Shown: piece by piece, positions 27,341 to 41,733 of the stretch
How the letters are laid out: each line of letters opens with the position of its first letter
Numbering within the stretch: the first letter of the stretch is position 1
DNA from: Saprospiraceae bacterium
Lineage (GTDB): Bacteria; Bacteroidota; Bacteroidia; Chitinophagales; Saprospiraceae
Reading direction: 5' to 3'
NCBI GenBank assembly: GCA_016710625.1
Contig: JADJVK010000015.1
Location: 11,021 to 75,020 of the forward strand
DNA length: 64,000 nt
Position numbers and translations under genes: made by a program
Notes under the pieces: generated by a model
Told to the model about the DNA's origin: nothing
What the model saw: the letters and a program-made list of their open reading frames with translations, nothing else
Databases searched by the model: none

Positions 27341-30300
27341 TTACTTTCTGTATCTGCTCTCGATGTTACTGTTATGATGTACTTCGTCGTATCTGTGATG
27401 CCATATTCATCCGTCACTACTACTTCGAACTCCTGTAATCCTTCTCTTAATCCTTGGAAGATTACTTCGTTGCTCGTCGGGATTACTGTCGCCATAACAT
27501 TTGATGCAGCTCCTGACGGTCCATTTGTCGGTATGATATTCATCCCTACTACTTTCCCTGGCATTCACTTACATCATTTATCATCGTTCCTGTATGTCCC
27601 ACTTTCGTGCTTCCTTTTATCACATCTGTCTTGATACATACTACTTTCACCGTTACACTATCACTACAACAAGTTGTATTGTCTGTTATTATCAGCTTAT
27701 GTGTTCCTTCTGATAAATTCAAACTTGTTCCTTTACTACAGCTTGTCTTCGCTCCTGTATAGATTGCTCCATTATCTACTATTAAGTAGTTGCTGATGCT
27801 GCTATATGGTAACTCCGTACAGAACTCTGCTCCTGATCCACATACTTTCGCTACTAGTATCGCTGTTCTTACTGATATTATATCTGGACAGTTGCCTGGT
27901 TTCGCCTTCGCTTTCACTGTTACATTTACTGTATCTCTACATCCATATAACTTGTCTACTATCACGATCTTATTCAAGCCTGTTCCTAATTTCATCGTTA
28001 AGCCTTTTGATGTCTGTACTGCATTCGGATTTAAGATTACTTTTCCTACTATGCCTACTTGACTTACTTCCATCGCTCCGTATGTTACTGTTTTTGAGCC
28101 TCCTAATATCGTACTTGTGCTACTTTCTAATCTCCAGTTTCCTCCTGGGTCTAGGGTATTCATCAACGATACTAAGCCTACTGTACTAGTGAACTGTCCT
28201 GTCAGTGTTGCACTTCCTACTTTCCATGATTCTATTTTGTACGTTCCTGCATTTCCGCCGCCTGGTATCGTACTATAGAAGTAGGCTTTCTCTTCGTAGT
28301 TAGCACATGCTGTGTAACTTGTTATTGCTACTCCATTTACGGTGATGCTATAACTTGTTGCATTTGCATTATCTATTGGTAAACAGTAATCTGTGCTTCC
28401 GCCACAATTCGTTTGGTCGATTGTTATATCTTTATCCGATACGATATCTCCATTCGTTGTGTTTAACACTACTGCTGCACTGTATGCTGCTGTACAACTT
28501 CCATCTCCTGATGCTACTACTACTTGGTAACTTCCACTTCCTAAGCCTTGGAATACATTGCTATTTTGGTAGCTTTGGCCTCCATTGATGCTATATTTTA
28601 AGCTTCCGTTGCCACATGTTGTTGCTGCTATCGTTATGCTTCCGTTCGGTCCACATTGTGGTTGTTGTACACTTACATTCGTTATGCTCGGTTGTGCTCC
28701 TATTACTGTAATATGTTGTGTATGTGTCGCTGCATTACCACAGCTATCCGTTGCTACCCATTTTCTTACCAATGTATAGTTACAGCCGCTTCCTTCTTTG
28801 GTCTCACTTGATTTTACACTTGACACATCGCTACAATCATCTGTCGCTGTCAATGTTGGCATGGTTGGTATCACCTGTCCTTTACATAAATCAACTGTCA
28901 TATCTGCTGGTTTACTTGTAAATTCTGGTGCACTATTATCTACTACTTTCACTATGATTTGTAACGTAGATACATTGCCACACTTATCTGTTGCTTTCCA
29001 TTCGCAGAACATCAACATCATATAGCCATCTTTTGGACAATTGCCGCTTACTGCTTGTGCATAATCTTCAAATGCTACTTCTATATCTCCATTGTTACAA
29101 TCATCTGTTACAATTTACATCTGTTGGTTCGAATATAAATGGATTCTTACAACTTACTGTTACTGTATCTCCACTGTGTATGCCTACCAATAATGGATGT
29201 ATTGGTTTGATCACTGGCGCTGTATTATCTCCTACAGTTATTGTTTGTGTATGGAATGTTGCATTTCCGCAATGGTCTATTGCTTTCCATTTTCTGATGA
29301 TCTTGTAGGATCCTGCACATTTCCCTTCCACTTTCTCTTCTGTAAAGATTACACTTACATTCTCATCACAATCATCTGTCGCTGTGATTTGTGCCGCAGC
29401 CGGTACTACCCCTCCATTACATGATAGATTTATATCTGCTGGATAACTTGATAATACTGGTGGTTTGTTATCTACTACTTTGATGATTACTTGGAATGTT
29501 GATACATTGCCACACTTATCTGTCGCTTTCCATTGACAGAACATCAACATGATATATCCATCTTTTGAACACTCTCCACTTACTGCCTGTGCATAATCTT
29601 CAAACTCTAACTTCACTCCTTCTGTACAACAGTTGTCACTTACTTTCATATCCACATCTTCAAAGATGAACGGATTCTTACAATCTACATAGATCGTATC
29701 TCCACTCTTCTTATTCAATAATAATGGATTGATTGCCGTAAATACTGGTGCTTCGCTATCTATGATCGTTATCGTTTGGGTATATTCTACCTTGTTTCCG
29801 CATGGATCTACTGCTGTCCATGTTCGTTTTACGCCATATGTACAGTTACACTTCACTCCTATTGTCTCTTCTTTCATCGTTACATTCACCACTCCTGCAC
29901 AATCATCTTTTGCCGTTACATTCGCTTGGTGTCGGTAATGCACTTCCACATGCTATCGTAACATCTGATGGTATGCCACTGAATACCGGTGGTAAATTAT
30001 CAAATCCTGAACTAGATGGTACTGTATAACTCTTATCTGTACTACATGTTCCAGTACTGTAACTTGCTGTTACTTTTCCTGTCCCTACACTTACATTCGT
30101 AAAGTCAACTGTAACAGGGGATACTTGTGTCGCTGGATCAATTACTACCGTCTGTGATCCTAATACTACATTTATCTTCGCTCCCGTTGGCGCTCCTAAC
30201 CATGTTATCGTCGCACTTACTTTTGCTTTGCTTCCTCCCGTAGTTCCTGGACAATCACAACTTCCGCCGCCTAAGACTGTTACTTCTGAAATATTTAAAT

Positions 30301-33300
30301 TGCATTCAGTTGAGTTACAATTCGTATTTGGTAACAACGTTACCACTACATCATTGTAACAATCTGCACTTGCAAAAACTCTAACTACATATTGTTTTGC
30401 AACACTTGGATTTGGTAAGTTCGTTACCAAACATCCACCTGTTGGTAAATTATTCGCAGCTGCATAACTTGGTCCACTGTAAACTGTTCCTTCGCTATAA
30501 CCAGCTTTTGTTGCATTTGCACTAACATTGCTGATACAGATTTTTCCATCTACTTGTAAAACACCATTTACACAACTTACTGTCGTTGCACTTGCACTGA
30601 AAGTTGGTGCAGTACAAACTGGTGTACAATTCGTATTTGGTAATAATGTTACCACAACATCAGTGTAACAATCTGCACTTGCAAAAATCCTAGCTACATA
30701 TTGTTTTGCAACACTTGGATTTGGCAAGTTCGTTACCAAACATCCACCGATTGGTAAATTATTCGTTGCTGCATAACTTGAACCACTGTAAACTGTTCCT
30801 TCGCTATAACCAGCTTTTGTTGCATTTGCACTAACATTGCTGATACAGATTTTTCCATCTACTTGTAAAACACCATTTACACAACTTACTGGTGTTGCAC
30901 TTGCACTGAAAGTTGGTGCTGTACAAACTGGTGTACAATTCGTATTTGGTAATAATGTTACCACAACATCAGTGTAACAATCTGCACTTGCAAAAATCCT
31001 AGCTACATATTGTTTTGCAACACTTGGATTTGGTAAGTTCGTTACCAAACATCCACCTGTTGGTAAATTATTCGCTGCTGCATAACTTGGTCCACTGTAA
31101 ACTGTGCCTTCGCTATAGCCTGCTTTTGTTGCATTTGCACTAACATTACTGATGCAGATTTTTCCATCTACTTGTAATACGCCATTTACACAACTTACTG
31201 GTGTTGCACTTGCACTAAAGGTTGGTGCTGTACAAACTGGTGTACAATTCGTATTTGGCAATAAGGTTACTACAACATCATTGTAACAATCTGCACTTGC
31301 ATATACTCTGACTACATATTGTTTTGCAACACTTGGATTTGGCAAGTTCGTTACAAAACATCCACCGATTGGTAAATTATTTGCTGATGCATAACTTGGT
31401 CCACTATAAACTGTGCCTTCGCTATAGCCTGCTTTTGTTGCATTTGCACTAACATTGCTGATACAGATTTTTCCATCTACTTGTAATACGCCATTTTACA
31501 CAACTTACTGTCGTTGCACTTGCACTGAAAGTTGGTGCTGTACATACTGGTGTACAATTCGTATTTGGTAATAATGTTACCACAACATCTGTGTAACAAT
31601 CAGCACTTGCATATACTCTGACTACATATTGTTTTGCAACACTTGGATTTGGTAAGTTCGTTACCAAACATCCACCGATTGGTAAATTGTTCGCTACTGC
31701 ATAACTTGGACCACTGTAAACAGTGCCTTCGCTATAGCCTGCTTTCGTTGCATTTGCACTTACATTGCTGATACAGATTTTTCCATCTACTTGTAATACA
31801 CCATTTACACAACTTACTGTCGTTGCACTTGCACTGAAAGTTGGTGCTGTACATACTGGTGTACAATTCGTATTTGGCAATAAGGTTACTACAACATCAT
31901 TGTAACAATCTGCACTTGCAAAAACCCTAACTACATATTGTTTCGCAACACTTGGATTTGGTAAGTTCGTTACCAAACATCCACCTGTTGGTAAATTATT
32001 CGTTGCTGCATAACTTGACCACTGTAAACAGTGCCTTCGCTATAACCTGCTTTTGTTGCATTTGCACTAACGTTGCTGATGCATATTTTTCCATCTACTT
32101 GTAATACGCCATTAACACAACTTACTGTTGTTGCACTTGCACTATAAGTTGGTGCTGTACAAACTGGTGTACAATTCGTATTTGGCAACAACGTTACCAC
32201 GACATCATTGTAACAATCTGCACTTGCAAAAACTCTAATAACATATTGTTTTGCAACACTTGGATTTGGTAAGTTCGTTACTAAACATCCACCTGTTGGT
32301 AAATTATTTGCTACTGCATAACTTGGGCCACTGTAAACAGTACCTTCACTATAACCTGCTTTCGTTGCATTTGCACTAACATTACTGATGCATATTTTTC
32401 CATCTACTTGTAATACACCATTTACACAACTTACTGTCGTTGCACTAGCACTAAAGGTTGGTGCTGTACAAACTGGTGTACAATTCGTATTTGGTAACAA
32501 CGTTACCACTACATCATTGTAACAATCAGCACTTGCATATACTCTGACAACATATTGTTTTGCAACATTTGGATTTGGTAAGTTCGTTACCAAACATCCA
32601 CCAATTGGTAAATTATTTGCTGCTGCATAACTTGGTCCACTGTAAACAGTGCCTTCGCTATAACCTGCTTTCGTTGCATTTGCACTAACGTTGCTGATAC
32701 AGATTTTTCCATCTAATTGTAATACGCCATTTACACAACTTACTGTCGTTGCACTTGCACTAAAGGTTGGTGCTGTACAAACTGGAGTACAATTTGTATT
32801 TGGCAACAACGTTACCACTACATCATTGTAACAATCTGCACTTGCATATACTCTAATAACATATTGTTTTGCAACACTTGGATTTGGTAAGTTCGTTACC
32901 AAACATCCACCTGTTGGTAAATTATTCGCAGCTGCATAACTTGGTCCACTATAAACTGTGCCTTCGCTATAGCCTGCTTTTGTTGCATTTGCACTAACGT
33001 TGCTGATGCATATTTTCCCATCTATTTGTAATACGCCATTTACACAACTAACTGGTGTTGCAATTGCACTGAAAGTTGGTGCTGTACAAACTGGAGTACA
33101 ATTCGTATTTGGCAATAAGGTTACTCACAACATCAGTGTAACAATCTGCACTTGCAAAACTCTAACATATTGTTTTGCAACACTTGGATTTGGTAAGTTC
33201 GTTACCAAACATCCACCTGTTGGTAAATTATTTGCTGCTGCATAACTGTCCACTATAAACTGGGCCTTCGCTATAGCCGCTTTTGTTGCATTTGCACTAA

Positions 33301-36300
33301 CATTGCTGATACAGATTTTTCCATCTAATTGTAATACGCCATTTACACAACTTACTGGTGTTGCACTAGCACTATACGTTGGTGCTGTACAAACTGGAGT
33401 ACAATTCGTATTTGGCAACAACGTTACCACTACATCATTGTAACAATCAGCACTTGCATATACTCTGACTACATATTGTTTTGCAACACTTGGATTTGGT
33501 AAGTTCGTTACCAAACATCCACCTGTTGGTAAATTATTCGCTGCTGCATAACTTGGTCCACTGTAAACTGTACCTTCACTATAGCCAGCTTTTGTTGCAT
33601 TTGCACTAACATTGCTGATACAGATTTTTCCATCTAATTGTAATACGCCATTTACACAACTTACTGTCGTTGCACTAGCACTATAAGTTGGTGCTGTACA
33701 AACTGGTGTACAATTCGTATTTGGTAACAACGTTACCACTACATCATTGTAACAATCAGCACTTGCATATACTCTGACTACATATTGTTTTGCAACACTT
33801 GGATTTGGTAAGTTCGTTACCAAACATCCACCTGTTGGTAAATTATTCGATGCTGCATAACTTGGTCCACTGTAAACTGTGCCTTCGCTATAACCTGCTT
33901 TTGTTGCATTTGCACTAACATTGCTGATGCAGATTTTTCCATCTACTTGTAATACGCCATTTACACAACTAACCATCGTTGCAATTGCACTGAAAGTTGG
34001 TGCTGTACAAACTGGAGTACAATTCGTATTTGGCAACAAGGTTACCACAACATCATTATAACAATCAGCACTTGCATATACTCTAACTACATATTGTTTC
34101 GCAACACTTGGATTTGGTAAGTTCGTTACCAAACATCCACCTGTTGGTAAATTATTCGCTGCTGCATAACTTGTCACTATAAACAGTGCCTTCGCTATAG
34201 CCTGCTTTTGTTGCATTTGCACTAACGTTGCTGATGCATATTTTTCCATCTACTTGTAAAACGCCATTTACACAACTTACCATCGATGCACTTGCACTAT
34301 AAGTTGGTGCAGTACATACTGGAGTACAATTCGTATTTGGTAACAACGTTACCACTACATCATTGTAACAATCTGCACTTGCATATACTCTAACTACATA
34401 TTGTTTTTGCAACACTTGGATTTGGCAAGTTCGTTACCAAACATCCACCGATTGGTAAATTATTCGCTGCTGCATAACTTGGACCACTGTAAACAGTGCC
34501 TTCGCTATAGCCTGCTTTTGTTGCATTTGCACCAACGTTGCTGATGCAGATTTTTCCATCTACTAGTAATACGCCATTTACACAACTTACTGTCGTAGCA
34601 TTTGCACTATATGTTGGTGCTGTACAGTTAGAATTACAATTGGTATTTGGATAGAACATTACAACTTCATCTCTATAACATGTACTACCACTAAACACTC
34701 TAATTGTATATAGTTTGAAAGTAGTAGGGTTTGTTAAGTTCGTTAAAAGACATCCATTAGTTGGAATTAGAGTAGCATTTGCAAAATCAACTCCATTATA
34801 ACTTATTCCCTCTACAATACCATATTTAGTTGCATTCGAACTAATATTACTTATACATATTTTACCATCATTCTGTAAAACACCATTTAAACAACTAACT
34901 GATGTTGCAGAAACATTAAATGTTGGATCAACACAACAATTGATACTTGTAAATATTGATTTACAACAAGTATTATATGGGCAACCATTAATATCTACAC
35001 CATTATATGTATATGTACCTGGTATAGTAACTATATAGGTCTTTCCATTTCCAACTAAAACACCATCTTTAAACCATTGAATATTGAATAAACCATCTTG
35101 TGCGGTAAGTGTATAAGACTCATTACCACAAATATTAAATGATTTATCAACACATTCTGGATTACAATTTGTTGTAGGTTCTAATTCAATTGATTTATCT
35201 GTATAGCAATTTACATCACTATAAACTCTAATTGTATAAGTAAGTTTATTGGTTGGATTAGCCAAATTCGTTGCTATGCAACCATTAGTTGGTATTGTAG
35301 CTGCATTTGCGAAATCAGGACCATTATAAATATTTCCTTCACTATACCCAACTTTAACTGAATTAGCACTAATATTAGATAAACAAATTTTTCCATCACT
35401 TAATATTACTCCATTCACACAACTTGCAGAATTAGCTGTAATATCAAAATCTGTTTTTTTACAACCATCTCCACAAGAGATAGAATATAATTTTACTGTT
35501 GTATCTCTAAAGCAATCTTTAGATTTATAAATTCTAATTGTAAATTGAATATTTCCTGTTATGGCTCCAACATTATTTAATAAACATGTATTAGAATTTA
35601 CATAATTTAAAAAGTCATATTGAGGTCCATCATAAGTTGTACCTAATGAAATCCCTGCTTTGAAATTTGTACCAGATAGTTGGTTAATACAAATTTTTCC
35701 ATCATAATTAGCTTGATTATTCGTACAGGTAGATGGCGAAGCAATAATATTGAAACTTAAATCGCAATTTACTGCACATTCCAATATTGTTATCTTTTGT
35801 AAATAAGCTGCTTCATTTCCACAGCTATCTTTAGCTACCCAATTTCTATTAATTATTTTATTAATTACACCATTTTTGATAGTGTCCATTGATTCAGTAT
35901 AACTAACTTTTGTTACACCTGAACAATTGTCACTTGCAGTCAAAATAGGTGCAGTTGGTATATTATCATTACAAGAGATTGTAATATCTATTGGTAAAAT
36001 TTCATTGAAAACAGGTTTCGTATTATCAATTACATTGATATTTTGAACTTTATTTGTTCTATTTCCACAATTATCTATTGCAAGCCATGTTCTTTTCAAG
36101 GAATACAAACAATTTTGTTTGATTGTATCTTGTTTGAAAACCAATAAGATATCATCATCACAATTATCTGTAAATGTTACATTTGATGAATTTGGAATAT
36201 TTTCACAACTAACTGTAATATCTGCAATTTGAGTTGTTAGAATTGGACTTTGGTTATCTTTAACAACAATTTTCTGAGTCTTTGTAAGTGAATTTCCACA

Positions 36301-39300
36301 TTCATCTGTTGCAGTCCAAGATCTTTCTAAAGTATATCCATCTAAACAAACAATATCCGTTTTTATATCTCCATTATATTTTATAGTTGCATTTCCACAG
36401 TTATCTGTAACACTTGGATTTTGTACAGTTGGTACACCTTTGCAATCTACTGTTACATCAGAAGGGAAGTTTGCAAATGATGGAGGTGTTGAATCTCCAA
36501 TTTTTATATTTTGAGATTTTGAAACACTATTACCACAAACATCAGTAGCTTTCCATGTTCTAATTAATGTATAAGCTCCATTACAGTTACCTGGAATACT
36601 ATCTTGCTTAAATGTAATATTAGAAACACTAAATGGACTACAATTATCTGTTGCTACCAAAGTTGGAATAGCAACATTAATTTGAGTACATTCAGCATTT
36701 ATATCCGCAGGGAAATTCACAAATTGTGGCGGAGTATTGTCCCCAACATAAATCTTTTGAATTTGAGTGGTTGCATTTCCACAATCATCAGTAGCAGTAA
36801 AGGTTCTAATTACTTGATAATTATTATTACAAGCTCCATTTTGATACGTTACTGAAACTGAAATCTCTACATTATTATCACAATTATCTGTTGCTCTTAC
36901 TATAGGTAAAGGTGGTAATTGTTCATCACAATTTACTGAAATATCACTCAACAAACTGGTAAATACAGGTATTTTAGTATCAACAACTGAAATAACTTGA
37001 GTTGCTGTAGAAGAATTTCCACAATTATCAGATGCTATCCAAGTTCTAGTTAAAGTATAATTACCTGCACATTTTCCATTAGTTTTTACAACTCCTGAGT
37101 AAATAACATTCAAATTATTTTGAGAACAATTATCATTTGCTGTTGGATTAATTACATCTGGAATTGCATCACATTCAACCGTTACATTACTTGGAACATT
37201 CGTAAATACTGGAGCACTTGCATCTTTAACTATTATGTTTTGAGAAACAATAGTTTCATTATTGCAATTATCTGAAATTTGCCATTTTCTTACTATAGTA
37301 TAATTTCCAATACAATTTGTATTAATTTTACTTTCCCCTAAATATACTATTGTAACATTATTATCACAATTATCAACAGCTTTTGGCTCTTGACTAGCAG
37401 GAATGATATCAGTACAATTCAAAGTAATATCAGCAGGTGCAAAAGTTACTACAGGTGCTTTTGTATCTCTTACTGTTACTGTCTGAGTACATTGACTGCT
37501 ATTGTTGCAATTATCTGTTGCTGTCCATGTTTTTATTAATTCGTAGCCATCTACACAGCTGCCATTTGCTTTTTGCTCTGAATAATTGATCGTTACTTGT
37601 GTATCACAATTATCTGTCGCTGTTGGACTTGCTGCTGTTGGTACTGCATTACATTCTACTGTAATATTCGTTGGGCAGTTTGCAAAAACTGGTGCTTTTG
37701 TATCTCTAACTGTTACCGTTTGAGTACATTGGCTGCTATTGTTGCAATTATCTGTCGCTGTCCATGTTCTGATTAATTCGTAGCCATCTACACAGCTGCC
37801 ATTTGCTTTTGCTCAGAATAATTGATTGTTACTTGTGTATCACAATTATCTGTCGCTGATGGGCTGGCTGCTGTTGGTACTTCATTACATTCTACCGTTA
37901 CATTTGTTGGACAATTTGCAAAAACAGGTGCTTTTGTATCTCTTACCGTTACTGTTTGAGTACATTGGCTGCTATTGTTGCAATTATCTGTTGCTGTCCA
38001 TGTTCTGATTAATTCATAGCCATCTACACAGCTGCCATTTGCTTTTTGCTCTGAATAATTGATCGTTACTTGTAAATCACAATTATCTGTCGCCGTTGGG
38101 CTTGCTGCTGTTGGTACAGCATTACATTCTACAGTTATATTCGTTGGGCAGTTTGCAAAAACTGGTGCTTTTGTATCTCTAACCGTTACTGTTTGAGTAC
38201 ATTGACTACTATTGTTGCAATTATCTGTCGCTGTCCATGTTCTGATTAATTCGTAGCCATCTACACAGCTGCCATTTGCTTTTTGCTCTGAATAATTGAT
38301 CGTTACTTGTGTATCACAATTATCTGTCGCTGTTGGGCTGGCTGCTGTTGGTACTGCATTACATTCTACCGTGATATTCGTTGGACAATTTGCAAAACTG
38401 GTGCTTTTGTATCTCTTATCGTTACGGTTTGAGTACATTGGCTGCTATTGTTGCAATTATCTGTCGCTGTCCATGTTCTGATTAATTCGTAGCCATCTAC
38501 ACAGCTGCCATTTGCTTTTTGCTCTGAATAATTGATCGTTACTTGTGTATCGCAATTATCTGTCGCTGTTGGGCTTGCTGCTGTTGGTACGGCATTACAT
38601 TCAACTGTGATATTCGTTGGGCAGTTTGCAAAAACTGGTGCTTTTGTATCTCTTACTGTTACCGTTTGAGTACATTGGCTACTATTGTTGCAATTATCTG
38701 TCGCTGTCCATGTTCTGATTAATTCATAGCCATCTACACAGCTGCCATTTGATTTTTGCTCTGAATAATTGATCGTTACTTGTGTATCGCAATTATCTGT
38801 CGCTGTTGGGCTTGCTGCTGTTGGTACTGCATTACATTCTACTGTAATATTCGATGGGCAGTTTGCAAATACTGGTGCTTTTGTATCTCTTACCGTTACT
38901 GTTTGAGTACATTGGCTACTATTGTTGCAATTATCTGTTGCTGTCCATGTTCTGATTAAATCGTAGCCATCTACACAGCTGCCATTTGCTTTTTGCTCTG
39001 AATAATTGATCGTTACTTGTAAATCACAATTATCTGTCGCTGTTGGGCTTGCTGCAGTTGGTACTGCATTACATTCTACTGTTATATTCGTTGGGCAGTT
39101 TGCAAATACTGGTGCTTTTGTATCTCTTATTGTTACCGTTTGAGTACATTGGCTGCTATTGTTGCAATTATCTGTTGCTGTCCATGTTCTGATTAATTCA
39201 TAGCCATCTACACAGTTGCCATTTAATTTTTGCTCTGAATAATTGATCGTTACTTGTGTATCGCAATTATCTGTCGCCGTTGGGCTTGCTGCTGTTGGTA

Positions 39301-41440
39301 CTGCATCACATTCTACTGTTATATTCGTTGGGCAGTTTGCAAAAACTGGTGCTTTTGTATCTCTTATTGTTACCGTTTGAGTACATTGGCTGCTATTGTT
39401 GCAATTATCTGTTGCTGTCCATGTTCTGATTAATTCATAGCCATCTACACATTTGCTATTTCATTGTTGATCTGGATAATTGATCGTTCCTTGTCTATTG
39501 CAATTATCTGTCGTCGTTGGGTTTGCTGCTGTTGGTACTGCATCACATTCTACAGTAATATTTGTTGGGCAGTTTGCAAAAACAGGTGCTTTTGTATCTC
39601 TTATCGTTACAGTTTGAGTACATTGGCTGCTATTGTTGCAATTATCTGTTGCTGTCCATGTTCTGATTAATTCGTAGCCATCTACACAGCTGCCATTTGC
39701 TTTTGCTCAGAATAATTGATAGTTACTTGTGTATCGCAATTATCCGTCGCTGTTGGGCTAGCTGCTGTTGGTACTGCATTACAATCTACAGTAACATTCG
39801 TTGGGCAATTTGAAAATACTGGTGCTTTTGTATCTTTTACTGTTACGGTTTGAGTACATTGGCTGCTATTGTTGCAATTATCTGTCGCTGTCCATGTTCT
39901 GATTAATTATGTAGCCATCTACAGCTGCCGTTTGCTTTTGCTCTGAATAATTGATCGTTACTTGTGTATCACAATTATCTGTCGCTGTTGGGCTGGCTGC
40001 TGTTGGTACTGCATTACATTCTACCGTAACATTTGTTGGGCAGTTTGCAAATACTGGTGCTTTTGTATCTCTTACTGTTACTGTTTGAGTACATTGGCTG
40101 CTATTGTTGCAATTATCTGTCGCTGTCCATGTTCTGATTAAATCATAGCCATCTACACAGCTGCCATTTGCTTTTTGCTCTGAATAATTGATCGTTACTT
40201 GTGTATCGCAATTATCCGTCGCTGTTGGGCTTGCTGGTGTTGGTACTGCATTACATTCTACAGTAACATTCGTTGGGCAGTTTGCAAAAACAGGTGCTTT
40301 TGTATCTCTTACAGTTACCGTTTGAGTACATTGGCTACTATTGTTGCAATTATCTGTCGCTGTCCATGTTCTGATTAAATCGTATCCATCTACACAGCTG
40401 CCATTTTCTTTTTGTTCTGAATAATTGATCGTTACTTGTGTATCGCAATTATCTGTCGCCGTTGGGCTTGCCGCTGTTGGTACGGCATTACATTCAACAG
40501 TGATATTCGTTGGGCAGTTTGCAAAAACTGGTGCTTTTGTATCTTTTACTGTTACGGTTTGAGTACATTGGCTGCTATTGTTGCAATTATCTGTCGCTGT
40601 CCATGTTCTGATTAATTCGTAGCCATCTACACAGCTGCCGTTTGCTTTTTGCTCTGAATAATTGATCGTTACTTGTGTATCGCAATTATCTGTCGCTGTT
40701 GGGCTTGCTGCTGTTGGTACTGCATTACATTCTACTGTGACATTTGTTGGGCAGTTTGCAAAAACAGGTGCTTTTGTATCTCTTACTGTTACTGTTTGGG
40801 TACATTGGCTGCTATTGTTGCAATTATCTGTTGCTGTCCATGTTCTGATTAATTCATATCCATCTACACAGCTGCCATTTGATTTTTGCTCTGAATAATT
40901 GATCGTTACTTGTGTATCACAATTATCCGTCGCTGTTGGACTTGCTGCCGTTGGTACCGCATTACATTCTACTGTTATATTCGTTGGGCAGTTTGCAAAA
41001 ACAGGAGCTTTTGTATCTCTTACCGTTACCGTTTGAGTACATTGGCTGCTATTGTTGCAATTATCTGTCGCTGTCCATGTTCTGATTAATTCGTAGCCAT
41101 CTACACAGCTGCCATTTGCTTTTTGCTCAGAATAATTGATCGTTACTTGAGTATCACAATTATCCGTCGCTGTTGGGCTGGCTGCCGATGGTACTGCATT
41201 ACATTCAACTGTAACATTTGTTGGGCAGTTTGCAAAAACAGGTGCTTTTGTATCTCTTACGATTACCGTTTGAGTACATTGACTACTATTGTTGCAATTA
41301 TCTGTTGCTGTCCATGTTCTGATTAATTCAAATCCATCTACGCAGCTTCCATTTGATTTTTTGCTCTGAATAATTGATCGTTACTTGAGTATCGCAAATT
41401 ATCAGTAGCAGTTGGACTAGGTGCTGTTGATACAGCATTA
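27079..41440 (-). CDS. Giant T9SS-exported, cysteine-rich HYR/SprB-like surface protein (frames broken, N-terminus missing)
   Basis: One minus-strand gene of about 4,790 codons split by a dozen or more frameshifts. From the 5' side it encodes 17 near-identical 79-residue HYR-type repeats (FANCPTNITVECNAVP, ATDNCNNSSQCTQTVTV), about 7 diverged HYR repeats, three diverged copies of a second repeat with an Ig-like insert, 14 near-identical 103-residue repeats (CTAPTFSASATPVSCVNGV, DGKICISNVSANATK), an Ig-like domain, more HYR repeats, a SprB-like repeat (SLKYSINGGQSYQNSNVF), and a type B sorting domain. It should be secreted by T9SS and held at the cell surface; gliding adhesins such as SprB are the nearest concept. 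No start codon with signal peptide is visible before 41,440. Confidence 0.85.
30305..34640 (-). repeat. Tandem array, 309-bp unit, 14 copies (103-residue repeat)
   Basis: The marker CAACACTTGGATTTGG recurs 14 times between about 30,398 and 34,409 at intervals close to 309 bp. Each unit encodes about 103 residues with six cysteines at fixed places (CTAPT, SCVNG, KICIS, GCLVT, DCYND, TNCTP), which suggests three disulfide bonds per unit. Copies differ mostly by silent or single changes such as T/P and Y/F. Several copies have one-base indels that break the frame. Confidence 0.93.
37440..41430 (-). repeat. Tandem array, 237-bp unit, 17 copies (79-residue HYR-type repeat)
   Basis: The marker GTACATTGGCT (or GACT) occurs 17 times from about 37,488 to 41,275 at 237-bp steps. 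Each unit encodes an immunoglobulin-like HYR-type domain of 79 residues with six cysteines (ANCP, VECN, DNCD, GSCVDG, DNCNN, SQCTQ). DNA identity between copies is very high, so recent duplication or gene conversion is likely and copy number may be wrong in any assembly. Confidence 0.93.
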
Positions 41441-41733
41441 TAAATATTAATTATACCTATGAAGTTATAATAATAAATTTGAATTTTCAATTAACTTTTA
41501 TCACCAACCATAATTAGAATTGAAAATTATTTCATTATATAAATCTTTATTCTGAAAATTCGAACTCCTCTTTAATATTTATAGTAATAGTTTTGGGGTT
41601 AAAATTTTTGGATATTTCATTAAAATACAATTTGGATTCTAATAATAATTGTCAATAATAAGTTTGTTAAATTATTACTAATTACTTCTATTGGATAATT
41701 TAATACAATCCCTTTAATAAATTATCGTATTTT
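41441..41733. other. AT-rich gap upstream of the HYR array, no gene seen
   Basis: Stops occur in all frames of the minus strand. The frame of the array stays open only to a TTG about 50 nt upstream (LKIQIYYYNFIG), which does not make a convincing signal peptide. No terminator or promoter was recognised. Confidence 0.5.

Noticed and set aside
27790..29308. Overlapping plus-strand frames opposite the giant HYR gene
   Set aside because: Low-complexity shadow frames of the minus-strand gene, which has recognisable domains throughout.
37440..41430. Regular repeats that could be taken for a CRISPR array
   Set aside because: The 237-bp units are contiguous, coding on the minus strand and lack spacer-repeat alternation; no cas genes are present.
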